Below, piece after piece: positions 17,233 through 24,365 of a DNA stretch of 64,000 bases. Where the stretch lies: positions 248,001 to 312,000 of the forward strand of contig CAJXKF010000002.1 in assembly GCA_913055695.1 (NCBI GenBank), read 5' to 3'. Source of the DNA: an uncultured Methylophaga sp. GTDB lineage: Bacteria > Pseudomonadota > Gammaproteobacteria > Nitrosococcales > Methylophagaceae. The position numbers were made by a program, and so were the translations under genes. Every line of letters starts with the position of its first letter. Position 1 is the stretch's first letter. The notes under the pieces are model-generated. The model ran no database searches. It was not told the origin of the DNA and saw nothing but the letters and a program-made list of their open reading frames with translations.

Positions 17233-18234
17233 ATGTTTAAAGCCTATGCAGCGATGCAGGAAGGAGCGGAACTGGAATTGTTTGAATATGATCCTGGTCC
17301 GATCGCGTCAGATGAAGTTGAAATTGAAGTTGAGAACTGCGGCGTTTGTCACAGTGATCTCAGCATGATTGATAATGAATGGGGTATGAGCAACTATCCC
17401 CTGATAGCCGGCCATGAGGTGATTGGCATCATCCGCGACAAGGGCGATTCAGTCAGTCACTTTCAGACCGGACAACGCGTTGGACTGGGCTGGTTTAAGG
17501 GCTTTTGCAACCACTGCAGTGCCTGCCAGCAGGGCGATCATAACTTATGTGCCACATCGGATATGACCATCGTCGGTCATCATGGCGGCTTTGCCGACAG
17601 AGTCCGTGCTAAAGCAAATTCGGTGGTATTACTGCCTGATGATATCGACCCGCTGAGTGCCGGCCCGATGTTTTGCGGTGGCATTACCGTGTTCAATCCA
17701 TTAGTTCAGTTTAATCTGCCACCGACCAGCAAAGTCGGAGTGATTGGCATCGGCGGTCTTGGTCATATTGCATTGCAGTTTCTGAATGCATGGGGATGTG
17801 AGGTGACCGCTTTCACTTCCAGCGAGGCCAAGCAGCAGGAAGCAAAGTCTCTGGGTGCGCATCACACTATTGATTCCCGTGATCCGCAGGCGCTGGCCGA
17901 TGCGGCAGGACAGTTCGATATGATTATCTCGACCGTCGCTGTCAAACTCGACTGGAATGCCTATCTGAACACACTGGGGCCAAAGGGACGACTTCACTTT
18001 GTCGGGGCGACGACTGAACCGCTGGATCTGAATGTGTTTAACCTGATTATGGCGCAACGCACTGTTTCCGGTTCACCTTCAGGCAGTCCGGAGACGATAC
18101 GCAAGATGCTTGATTTCGCACGACTTCATGACATCAAACCACAGATTGAAACCTTTGCTATGCGGGATATCAATCAGGCCATCCAACACCTTCGTGATGG
18201 CAAACCGCGTTATCGAATTGTGCTGCAGAATTAA
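17233..18234 (+). CDS. zinc-dependent alcohol/aldehyde dehydrogenase (YahK/CAD-like MDR)
   Basis: A 333-residue medium-chain dehydrogenase. Catalytic zinc ligands are in G-V-C-H-S-D and G-H-E-V. The structural-zinc cysteine cluster is C-N-H-C-S-A-C...L-C. The NADP-binding fold shows G-I-G-G-L-G-H. Overall it matches the NADPH-dependent aldehyde reductase/cinnamyl-alcohol dehydrogenase-like group (YahK, AdhC-type). It would reduce aldehydes to alcohols in the cytoplasm. GAGGAGGCACC before the ATG at 17233 is a strong ribosome binding site. A nitroreductase follows on the same strand, and both could respond to reactive electrophiles. Confidence 0.88.
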   Translation: MFKAYAAMQEGAELELFEYDPGPIASDEVEIEVENCGVCHSDLSMIDNEWGMSNYPLIAGHEVIGIIRDKGDSVSHFQTGQRVGLGWFKGFCNHCSACQQGDHNLCATSDMTIVGHHGGFADRVRAKANSVVLLPDDIDPLSAGPMFCGGITVFNPLVQFNLPPTSKVGVIGIGGLGHIALQFLNAWGCEVTAFTSSEAKQQEAKSLGAHHTIDSRDPQALADAAGQFDMIISTVAVKLDWNAYLNTLGPKGRLHFVGATTEPLDLNVFNLIMAQRTVSGSPSGSPETIRKMLDFARLHDIKPQIETFAMRDINQAIQHLRDGKPRYRIVLQN

Positions 18235-18251
18235 ATCACTTCGTTCTGTCA

Positions 18252-18286
18252 TGGTCAGCGGCATCGGGAAAAGATGCCGCTGACCA
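18252..18286 (+). other. strong intercistronic hairpin
   Basis: A perfect 14-bp stem, TGGTCAGCGGCATC (18252-18265) pairing with 18273-18286, with a 7-nt loop. No T-run follows (CATGCTTC), so it is not a canonical intrinsic terminator. It may stabilise mRNA ends or lower expression of the nitroreductase gene that starts 31 bases later. Confidence 0.6.
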
Positions 18287-18316
18287 CATGCTTCTAATCC
18301 TGAGGAAATCATTCAT

Positions 18317-19048
18317 ATGAATGACGTTATTTCACTGCTTAAAAATCACCGTTCTGTTCGCCAGTTCACCACTGAGCCAGTAAGTGATGAAACAGTCAGG
18401 GAAATCATTGCCGCAGCAGGCTGGTCCGCCACCTCCAATTTCGTTCAGGCCTACACGGTGATTCGTGTCAGACAGCAAAGTACAAGAGAAGCAATTGCAG
18501 AACTCGCCGGCGGACAAAGCTGGGTTGAGACCAGCCCTGTGTTTTTAGTGTTTTGCGCTGATTTGAAACGCAGTCAGTCCGCCTGTGCTTATGAGAAGAG
18601 CGAGGTGGTCTCGGGTTACACGGAGCAGTTTATTATCGCCACGGTGGATGTCAGCCTGGCTGCGCAGAATGCGATGGTGGCAGCCGAGTCGCTGGGGCTT
18701 GGTGGTGTTTTTATCGGCGGTATTCGTAACGACCCGGCAACCGTATCCGAACTACTGAAGCTCCCGGAACAGGTTTATCCGGTGTTTGGCATGTGCCTTG
18801 GTCACCCTGCAGGAGAGCACGAGCAAAAGCCACGATTGCCGGTGGATGTGATTCTCAAAGAAGAAAGCTACCAGGAAAGCGAAGCAGAACTGGAACACTA
18901 CAACGAGATTTGCCAAACCTATTATCAGAACCGTGCCAGTGCAGCCCGTGATGAGACCTGGACCCATCAAATAGCGAAAATGATGAGCAAGCCAACACGC
19001 CCGCATATGAGAGCGTTTTTAGAGGAAAAGGGCTTTGAGTTTAAATGA
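18317..19048 (+). CDS. nfsA: NfsA-type oxygen-insensitive NADPH nitroreductase
   Basis: A 243-residue FMN nitroreductase. N-terminal K-N-H-R-S-V-R-Q-F binds FMN phosphate; S-A-T-S-N-F-V-Q-A-Y, A-E-S-L-G-L-G-G-V-F-I-G-G-I-R-N and P-V-F-G-M-C-L-G-H-P are diagnostic of the NfsA/FRP branch. It would reduce nitroaromatics, quinones or flavins with NADPH, two electrons at a time. The C-terminal K-P-T-R-P-H-M-R also fits NfsA. TGAGGA lies upstream of the ATG at 18317. It follows the alcohol dehydrogenase by 82 bases, across a strong hairpin. Confidence 0.88.
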   Translation: MNDVISLLKNHRSVRQFTTEPVSDETVREIIAAAGWSATSNFVQAYTVIRVRQQSTREAIAELAGGQSWVETSPVFLVFCADLKRSQSACAYEKSEVVSGYTEQFIIATVDVSLAAQNAMVAAESLGLGGVFIGGIRNDPATVSELLKLPEQVYPVFGMCLGHPAGEHEQKPRLPVDVILKEESYQESEAELEHYNEICQTYYQNRASAARDETWTHQIAKMMSKPTRPHMRAFLEEKGFEFK

Positions 19049-19073
19049 GTTATTAAACCTTATGCCGGCTCGA

Positions 19074-19574
19074 TCAATATAACTCACCGAAGCTATCCAG
19101 ATAGGTGAGATAAACACGCACATCAAATTCCAGCTGGTGATAGTTCGGTTCCATGTGTGTGCACAGCATATAAAAAGCCTTGTTATGGTCTTTCTCTTTC
19201 AAATGCGCCAGTTCATGCACCACGATCATGTTCAAAAACTGAAGGGGAGCGGTTTTAAATACCGAGCCGATTCGCATCTCGTTTTTAGCTTTGAGCTTAC
19301 TGCCCTGAACCCGTGACACATAGCTGTGTAGGCCCAATGCCTGATGCAATACATCCAGCTTATCGTCGTAGACGACTTTGCTCAAAGGGCTGGATTGACG
19401 CAGGTACTGGTTCTTTAAATCCATCACATACGCATACAAGGCCTTATTGGTTTTAATCTCGTGGGTATCCGGGTATTTCTTCAAGAGAAACTGGCCGAGC
19501 GTTTCAGCAGCAATCGCTGATCTGACTTCATTGAGAACCTGTTCCGGGTAGCCTGTTAAATACTTTAATTGCAT
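19074..19574 (-). CDS. YgjP-like M48-type metallopeptidase
   Basis: A 166-residue protein ending in the zinc-peptidase signature H-E-L-A-H-L-K-E-K-D-H-N-K-A-F-Y, where HExxH plus the downstream His would bind zinc. This layout is that of the YgjP/DUF45 (WLM/SprT-like) group. The N-terminal half is helical. Small stand-alone members are cytoplasmic; their substrates are not known. It converges on the nitroreductase, with 25 bases between. Confidence 0.8.
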   Translation of the reverse strand: MQLKYLTGYPEQVLNEVRSAIAAETLGQFLLKKYPDTHEIKTNKALYAYVMDLKNQYLRQSSPLSKVVYDDKLDVLHQALGLHSYVSRVQGSKLKAKNEMRIGSVFKTAPLQFLNMIVVHELAHLKEKDHNKAFYMLCTHMEPNYHQLEFDVRVYLTYLDSFGELY

Positions 19575-19782
19575 GCGTGAAAAGGGGTTGCAGCCAGCTA
19601 GATGATATAGCCATCAGACTATACAGCAGCGATAGTATCGTCGCCGGATTTTTGTCATATCACTTTCGATACGCTTATGGCATGATAGCCACTCCAGCTC
19701 ACTTTCCGTGAGCCACTTCCCTATCAAACTGTTTACACCTGCCAAGCGGGGCGGGTGAAAGTACGCGTTGGAGCTACGCATT

Positions 19783-20199
19783 ATGAAAGCATTACAACCC
19801 GAAATCGTTCTATCAGAACTGGATGTAAAACGTATTGAACGGATTCTGTCCACGTTGTCACCGGCTGAGCTGGAGAAACTGATGACGCTGGAAGACGAAC
19901 TGGAAAGAGGCAATGTCGTTGAACCTGCTGCTGTCCCCGGCAATGTCGTGACGATGAACTCCACGGTGAAGTTTAGTGTGTCCTCATCACAGCAAACATT
20001 TTGTCTGACGCTGGTTTATCCCAAGGATATGACTGACGATGGAAAAACCATCTCTATTCTTGCTCCTGCGGGCAGCGCGATGCTGGGCTTGCTGGAAGGC
20101 GATGAAATTGAGTGGCCGACACCCGATGGCAAAGCCATGAAAGTCAAAGTGGAGGAAATCCTTTATCAGCCAGAAAGAGCAGGGGAGTTCCATCTCTGA
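19783..20199 (+). CDS. rnk: Rnk, nucleoside diphosphate kinase regulator
   Basis: A 138-residue GreA/GreB-related protein. The N-terminal coiled coil is short, with I-V-L-S-E-L-D-V-K-R-I-E-R-I-L. The C-terminal FKBP-like domain has T-L-V-Y-P-K-D, I-S-I-L-A-P-A-G-S-A-M-L-G-L and G-D-E-I-E-W-P. Rnk binds RNA polymerase and opposes Gre factors, and in Pseudomonas and E. coli it influences nucleoside diphosphate kinase levels. The ATG at 19783 is preferred; a TTG five codons upstream has no Shine-Dalgarno. A terminator follows. Confidence 0.9.
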   Translation: MKALQPEIVLSELDVKRIERILSTLSPAELEKLMTLEDELERGNVVEPAAVPGNVVTMNSTVKFSVSSSQQTFCLTLVYPKDMTDDGKTISILAPAGSAMLGLLEGDEIEWPTPDGKAMKVKVEEILYQPERAGEFHL

Positions 20200-20219
20200 G
20201 CAAGGCGGTGCAGACACAA

Positions 20220-20244
20220 AAAAGCCGACGTCATGTCGGCTTTT
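20220..20244. terminator. bidirectional terminator after rnk
   Basis: AAAAGCCGAC, loop, GTCGGCTTTT (20220-20229 with 20235-20244), between rnk and the convergent DUF3144 gene. Confidence 0.85.
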
Positions 20245-20270
20245 GTATTTAGCTGATAAGTGACTTCAGC

Positions 20271-20561
20271 TTACTTTGGATCGTACTCATCAAAGCGATC
20301 GATATATTCATCGAGATTCGTCGCCATCATTTCTGCAAAACGCTGAGTGAAATACTCAATGATTTTCTGTTTTTCTTCTTTTAATGTTTCAGCATCATCA
20401 AACTGAGGTGCGGTACTGAATACACTGAAACGTGCGGCAGAAAAGAGGATGGCAGAATTCACATTTTCTGCTTCGGTTTCAAGATGCTGCTGGTTCGCAA
20501 CATCAATAAACTCATCACAACGTTCCTGGAAGGTTTTTTCAGCTGGGGCGTTTTCGTTCAT
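20271..20561 (-). CDS. DUF3144 family protein
   Basis: A 96-residue acidic, helical cytoplasmic protein. F-Q-E-R-C-D-E-F-I-D-V-A-N, I-L-F-S-A-A-R-F and a final Y-F-T-Q-R-F-A-E-M-M-A-T-N-L-D-E-Y match the DUF3144 family as I know it. No function is established for this family. GAGAGAC upstream of the ATG at 20561 is a moderate ribosome binding site. Confidence 0.7.
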   Translation of the reverse strand: MNENAPAEKTFQERCDEFIDVANQQHLETEAENVNSAILFSAARFSVFSTAPQFDDAETLKEEKQKIIEYFTQRFAEMMATNLDEYIDRFDEYDPK

Positions 20562-20597
20562 TGTCTCTCTCGTTAGTAATTTTGATATTGGTTTTGA

Positions 20598-20948
20598 TTA
20601 GCCAAACAGTGACTTTACACGATTGACAAAAATTTTCACCCGGCTCAACAAGCATTTAACCAAATTGCCATTGGCGTGTTTGAAGTGTTTCTTGAATGGT
20701 TTTTTCACTTCCCAGGTGCCTTTGAAACCGTTCGGGAAAATCACCAAATCACCGGCTTTGAATGTCACCGCCGGACTACCGTCTTCCGGTGTCATCACAC
20801 ATTCGCCTTCAAGGATATAGGCATATTCTGTGGTGATAAATTTCCACGGGAATACAGAGACTTCTTTCTGCCATGTCGGCCAGTGTTTAATACCCAGTTT
20901 TTTGAGTTGTTCTTCGCTTGGATTCGGTTCTACCGTGATTTGTTTCAA
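20598..20948 (-). CDS. small cupin protein with basic C-terminal tail
   Basis: A 116-residue single-domain cupin of the DUF861/EutQ-like type: P-W-K-F-I-T-T-E-Y-A-Y-I-L-E-G-E, F-K-A-G-D-L-V-I-F-P and G-T-W-E-V. Such proteins usually end shortly after a W-E-V-x-x-P-x-x-K-H-Y segment (here K-K-P-F-K-K-H-F). This one runs about 23 residues further with an amphipathic basic tail, L-L-S-R-V-K-I-F-V-N-R-V-K. The His metal ligands of the classical cupin motif are mostly absent. Function unknown; the tail may be a later frame extension. Confidence 0.7.
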   Translation of the reverse strand: MKQITVEPNPSEEQLKKLGIKHWPTWQKEVSVFPWKFITTEYAYILEGECVMTPEDGSPAVTFKAGDLVIFPNGFKGTWEVKKPFKKHFKHANGNLVKCLLSRVKIFVNRVKSLFG

Positions 20949-21062
20949 TTTATTTTCCTGATTAATCTCATATCACCGGTCGATATGATTTCAGGGGAAA
21001 GTAGGTTACAAGATCAGCATGTATTTTCATAGGCAACGATGCTATGGGACGTGTTTAAGAAG

Positions 21063-21091
21063 GTAGGTTGGGCTGAAGCATGAAGCCCAAC
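21063..21091 (+). repeat. REP palindrome R1
   Basis: GTAG foot, then stem GTTGGGCT (21067-21074) and AGCCCAAC (21084-21091). Forward orientation; downstream side of the RAYT gene. Confidence 0.85.
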
Positions 21092-21117
21092 GAAACATGA
21101 TGCTTTCGATATAACAA

Positions 21118-21147
21118 CGTAGATTGGGCTGAGGGACGAAGCCCAAC
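21118..21147 (+). repeat. REP palindrome R2
   Basis: GTAG foot followed by ATTGGGCT and AGCCCAAC around the loop; same orientation as R1. Confidence 0.85.
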
Positions 21148-21173
21148 AAACCCAGCAAAAATTGGAGAAATCA

Positions 21174-21203
21174 CGTAGATTGGGCTGACAAAGGAAGCCC
21201 AAC
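21174..21203 (+). repeat. REP palindrome R3
   Basis: GTAG foot, ATTGGGCT and AGCCCAAC; its end lies 3 bases from the stop codon of the RAYT gene. Confidence 0.85.
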
Positions 21204-21206
21204 CAA

Positions 21207-21734
21207 TCACTCACCAAAAAAACCATCTCCAGACTCAATAAAGCCCCAGTCAGGCATCAACAGCCCCTCTCTCATGTACCGATGAATGCTTGAATAAGGC
21301 CAGTCAATGGCTTTATCGACATAGCCATGCTTCACCGGATTATAGTGAATGTAATCCACATGCCGCTCATAATCGGTTTCATCTCGAATGAGATGTTCCC
21401 AGAACCGGCGTTGCCAGATACCACGCTCACGTTTTTTGATGCGACTCGACTTGAGATTTTCAGTCTTGGGTAATGATCTTGAAAACGCCGACTTGATTAA
21501 CATCCAGCGTTTGGAGAAATCCGCATCGCCATCAGGCAGCGTCCAGAGTGCATGAAGGTGATCAGGCAGGATCACCATCGCATCGATATAGAAAGGATGT
21601 TTTTGTTTGACGTTAAGCACGCAACGCCGCAGTAAATAAATATGATCGGTCAGAAGAGACTGTTGCCGATCAAGCAGATTAACCGTAAAGAAATAAGTGG
21701 CGCCCGCCACATCAGCACGTCGATAACGCATCAT
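21207..21734 (-). CDS. REP-associated tyrosine transposase (RAYT)
   Basis: A 175-residue IS200/TnpA-related Y1 transposase. The metal-binding HUH motif is H-L-H in V-I-L-P-D-H-L-H-A-L-W. The catalytic Tyr is in Y-I-H-Y-N-P-V-K-H-G. W-x-x-R-F-W-E-H and R-D-E-T-D-Y-E-R-H are typical of RAYTs. Known RAYTs bind and cleave REP hairpins at a GTAG-like foot and are single-copy domesticated transposases. Seven REP units with a GTAG foot lie within 1.3 kb around this gene, matching the arrangement called a REPtron. Start ATG 21734 has AAGGA 6 bases upstream. Confidence 0.92.
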   Translation of the reverse strand: MMRYRRADVAGATYFFTVNLLDRQQSLLTDHIYLLRRCVLNVKQKHPFYIDAMVILPDHLHALWTLPDGDADFSKRWMLIKSAFSRSLPKTENLKSSRIKKRERGIWQRRFWEHLIRDETDYERHVDYIHYNPVKHGYVDKAIDWPYSSIHRYMREGLLMPDWGFIESGDGFFGE

Positions 21735-21804
21735 TCACAATCCTTGTGAAATTTAAAATCTTTATCACTAGAATTTATCAGCCAAACACCAAACCTGCAA
21801 AATA

Positions 21805-21834
21805 CGTAGGTTGAGCTAAAGCATGAAGCCCAAC
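21805..21834 (+). repeat. REP palindrome R4
   Basis: GTAG foot with stem GTTGAGCT / AGCCCAAC (one mismatch). Forward copy of the R4/R5 inverted pair upstream of RAYT. Confidence 0.8.
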
Positions 21835-21859
21835 GTGGACTAGGATTCAAACTTTGATT

Positions 21860-21888
21860 GTTGGGCTTCGTTCCTCAGCCCAACCTAC
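21860..21888 (-). repeat. REP palindrome R5
   Basis: Inverted copy: GTTGGGCT, loop, AGCCCAAC, then CTAC (the foot on the other strand). Forms a BIME-like pair with R4. Confidence 0.85.
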
Positions 21889-22007
21889 CTTTTATCATCG
21901 GTCAGGCTGGCTCGATCCATTGCTAGTTTTCCAGACAAAGGTGTAGATTCATTCTTAAAACGATTACATTCACCTCAGTGCTGATTAAGTTTAAAAAAGG
22001 AAGCAAC

Positions 22008-22202
22008 ATGCAGAAGGTTTATAAGAAAGAGGCATTCAAGCTTCTCAAGCTTGGCGTTGTGGGATTTTTACTGGTCATTATTCTGGTACTGGCAGGAGAA
22101 AAAATGACGGGTATAGAAATGCTGATATTGGCTATCACCCCATATATTCTTTACCAACTTTACTGTGTGTTTAATAGGGTAAGACGTGCTAAGAAGAAGT
22201 AA
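22008..22202 (+). CDS. small two-helix membrane protein
   Basis: A 64-residue protein with a basic N-terminus (M-Q-K-V-Y-K-K-E), two hydrophobic segments (about 14-32 and 40-52) and a basic C-terminal tail R-V-R-R-A-K-K-K. AAAGGAAG precedes the ATG at 22008. It lies between the two REP inverted pairs. No family is recognised. It could be a passenger of the REP region or a small orphan gene. Confidence 0.55.
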   Translation: MQKVYKKEAFKLLKLGVVGFLLVIILVLAGEKMTGIEMLILAITPYILYQLYCVFNRVRRAKKK

Positions 22203-22257
22203 TTCCCTGACTTGACTACCTCGTGCCTGACCCTTTGATTCTATAGCCTGGAACAGT

Positions 22258-22286
22258 GTAGGTTGGGCTGAAGCATGAAGCCCAAC
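22258..22286 (+). repeat. REP palindrome R6
   Basis: Same 29-base unit as R1, starting GTAGG and ending AGCCCAAC. Forward copy of the R6/R7 pair. Confidence 0.85.
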
Positions 22287-22333
22287 GAGGGGCTAGGATT
22301 CAAAGCTTGGGAGGATTTCGATTTGTTTTGATT

Positions 22334-22363
22334 GTTGGGCTTCGTTCCTCAGCCCAACCTACG
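22334..22363 (-). repeat. REP palindrome R7
   Basis: Inverted unit ending in CCAACCTACG. With R6 it repeats the R4/R5 arrangement, including a shared CTAGGATTCAAA linker start. Confidence 0.85.
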
Positions 22364-22478
22364 AGCTGGTTATCCAACGGGCGATGCGTCATAAGAAGAA
22401 ATAATTTTACATAGAACTAAAACTTTGGGCCTTAGGGTAATTAATCGTGTAGAACCCATTTGGTTTCTTTAGTTAGTT

Positions 22479-23075
22479 TTAAATATTTTGAGCCAACTCA
22501 GTGATTCTGTGTTTAGCCCTAGCCAAACTGGTAGAGCGAGAGTTTGCTCTGGATATACTCCAGTTATGGAAAACGAATTGTCTAAGGAGGTCATTGTATC
22601 CGATTCCTTGAACAGGGCCGCCACCATGATTCGCAACTAATTCTTTTTTGAGCGCTGATGGAGAGTAGCGCGTAACCAAATTCAGGAGTGTTTGCTTCGG
22701 GTCAGGGAGTGATTCTGGTGCATCCGGCAGTTTGTTCAAAGGTATATTTGCGTAGCCTGAAAAGCCCTCTTTATCAGCTAATAACCAGGCCTCAACTTCA
22801 CGTACAGCAACCCTAAATAATAAATTATCGGGTTTATGCAAAGTCCCCAACCATTGAGCCTGTATGCTAGAAGCACATGCATTTGAATCAAGATCAGTCA
22901 ACATTATTACTGGGATATTTGGTGCTATACCAACCAGCTCTGGAAGCTTTTTTTTTAAAAAACCGTTACCTTTTTCGCCAAAAGTGACTGCGATTTCTAA
23001 GTCGGTTCCTTGAATAAGTTTTTCTAAAATGTAAGTGCTGAGTTTATCTTCTGTGGCAATGTAAATTGGTTTCAT
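22479..23075 (-). CDS. TOPRIM-like putative nuclease, partner of ATPase
   Basis: A 198-residue protein. It has I-A-T-E-D near the N-terminus (Glu9), M-L-T-D-L-D-S (Asp61, Asp63), and V-R-E-V-E-A-W-L-L-A-D (Glu93/95), the acidic pattern of TOPRIM/OLD-type nucleases such as DUF4276/DUF4435 proteins. This points to metal-dependent cleavage of DNA or RNA, not proven. Its start, ATG 23075, overlaps the ATPase stop (ATGA), so translation is coupled. In two-gene anti-phage systems such as PARIS an ATPase/TOPRIM-like pair has this form; here it is not a recognised match. Confidence 0.65.
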   Translation of the reverse strand: MKPIYIATEDKLSTYILEKLIQGTDLEIAVTFGEKGNGFLKKKLPELVGIAPNIPVIMLTDLDSNACASSIQAQWLGTLHKPDNLLFRVAVREVEAWLLADKEGFSGYANIPLNKLPDAPESLPDPKQTLLNLVTRYSPSALKKELVANHGGGPVQGIGYNDLLRQFVFHNWSISRANSRSTSLARAKHRITELAQNI

Positions 23076-24226
23076 TCCCACAACCCCAATTGTTCAATAC
23101 CTTTAGGCCGAGTCTGAGGTAATACCACTTCAGCAATGCTCAAACCAGCTTTAAGACCTTCTGATTCAGCCTCGTTAACCGGACGTATCGTGGTTCCTTC
23201 ACGACTAGGCTCCAGAACAGACAGACCCCTCGGGTCTATTCCTGCATTATTTAGTAACGCTTCGCTATGTGTGCTTATTAGTACTTGGCGCTTAATTTTT
23301 CGGCCGCGTTGTATACGTTCGACCATTGCAGGGATTTGTTCGACCACTGCCTGATGAAGAGAGAGTTCTGGTTCTTCTAGTAACAACAAGCCATTGCCGT
23401 CCAGTAGGGACCACATTAGACCAATCAACCGAAGAGTACCATCGGAAAAGTGCTCTTCGCTCTGCCAACCTGCATTTGGTCGGTGATGTTCATACAAAGC
23501 TTCGAGATGAGGATGTCCCATTGCGTCTTTTTCGAAGCGAAGCTCTCTGAATTGTGGAACAGCTACAGCTAATGCGGTTTGTATACGTTTTAACCGTGAG
23601 TCACGTGTTTTTTTGGTTGTATTTGCAAGTCGTTCAAGGAAGCCCTGGCCGAAAGGGTCATCTTCTAATCTGTTCCCGCCAATTTTTTCGCCAAATTTCA
23701 GTAGTTGGGGAACTAAATGTAAATACGTAGTATCCGAGAAGAAATCTACAAGCTCACGAAATTGACGGTTTGCCAGAGTTTGCTCCAAGTGCGTCTCGGT
23801 AAGTAATAAAGAGTCCGTCTTTTCCTCAAGTGAAGGCCTGTTAAGAAGCTCATCGTCACCACACCAGACTTGTTCTGTAGTAATTACAATTCGCTGCTTT
23901 CCCTTACCTTCAGTTCGAAACCCTAAAACATAACGCCACACAGTTGCATCAGCTTCATAACTTTTTGTTAAATGAACTTCAATGCGAACTTCTGGATCTC
24001 TTCGATGGTGTAAACAACGAAGTTTTGTAATACCCCCTCGATCCTTAACGGCCTTTTGCAAACCTCCGCCTTCGGGTTTTGACACATCACGTAAAAACCG
24101 AAAAACATCTAGTAAATTAGACTTCCCTGAGGCGTTAGGACCAATTATGTATGACTGTCGAGCCATATTGAGTTCAGCGCTACGGAAATTTCGCCAGTTC
24201 TTCAGTTTTAAGTGGGTTATAAACAT
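23072..24226 (-). CDS. RecF/ABC-type ATPase of putative two-gene defence module
   Basis: A 384-residue AAA_21-type ATPase. It begins L-K-L-K-N-W-R-N-F, as RecF/OLD proteins do. Walker A is G-P-N-A-S-G-K-S (29-36), the ABC signature F-S-D-G-T-L-R (260-266), Walker B L-L-L-L-E-E-P-E-L-S-L-H (280-291), and the H-loop S-T-H-S (318-321). There is no fused nuclease; the coupled gene downstream supplies a TOPRIM-like domain. In other species such ATPases sense phage proteins or DNA and activate the nuclease. The neighbouring REP and orphan genes mark a variable region, which fits that role but does not prove it. Confidence 0.75.
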   Translation of the reverse strand: MFITHLKLKNWRNFRSAELNMARQSYIIGPNASGKSNLLDVFRFLRDVSKPEGGGLQKAVKDRGGITKLRCLHHRRDPEVRIEVHLTKSYEADATVWRYVLGFRTEGKGKQRIVITTEQVWCGDDELLNRPSLEEKTDSLLLTETHLEQTLANRQFRELVDFFSDTTYLHLVPQLLKFGEKIGGNRLEDDPFGQGFLERLANTTKKTRDSRLKRIQTALAVAVPQFRELRFEKDAMGHPHLEALYEHHRPNAGWQSEEHFSDGTLRLIGLMWSLLDGNGLLLLEEPELSLHQAVVEQIPAMVERIQRGRKIKRQVLISTHSEALLNNAGIDPRGLSVLEPSREGTTIRPVNEAESEGLKAGLSIAEVVLPQTRPKGIEQLGLWE

Positions 24227-24365
24227 AAGTTTTAAAACTCAGATGCAGATATAAAGGACTTTATTGGGCTCTTCAGGCTATTAAGTTACAAAATAAGTCA
24301 AGTTGCCTGCCTCATGATTCTTCCTTAAATTAGTCCTACTAATAAACTTATCAAGCTGGCTTATC

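Noticed and set aside
19614-19964. Minus-strand frame overlapping rnk
   Set aside because: Shadow of the rnk gene; low-complexity Ser-rich translation without a ribosome site.
21014-21238. Short minus-strand frame across R1-R3
   Set aside because: It is made of the REP repeat sequence itself; the protein is a repeat shadow.
22479-24226. Calling the ATPase/TOPRIM pair PARIS or Gabija outright
   Set aside because: The ATPase is shorter than GajA and has no fused nuclease, no UvrD-like helicase lies beside it, and the small partner cannot be matched to AriB by eye.
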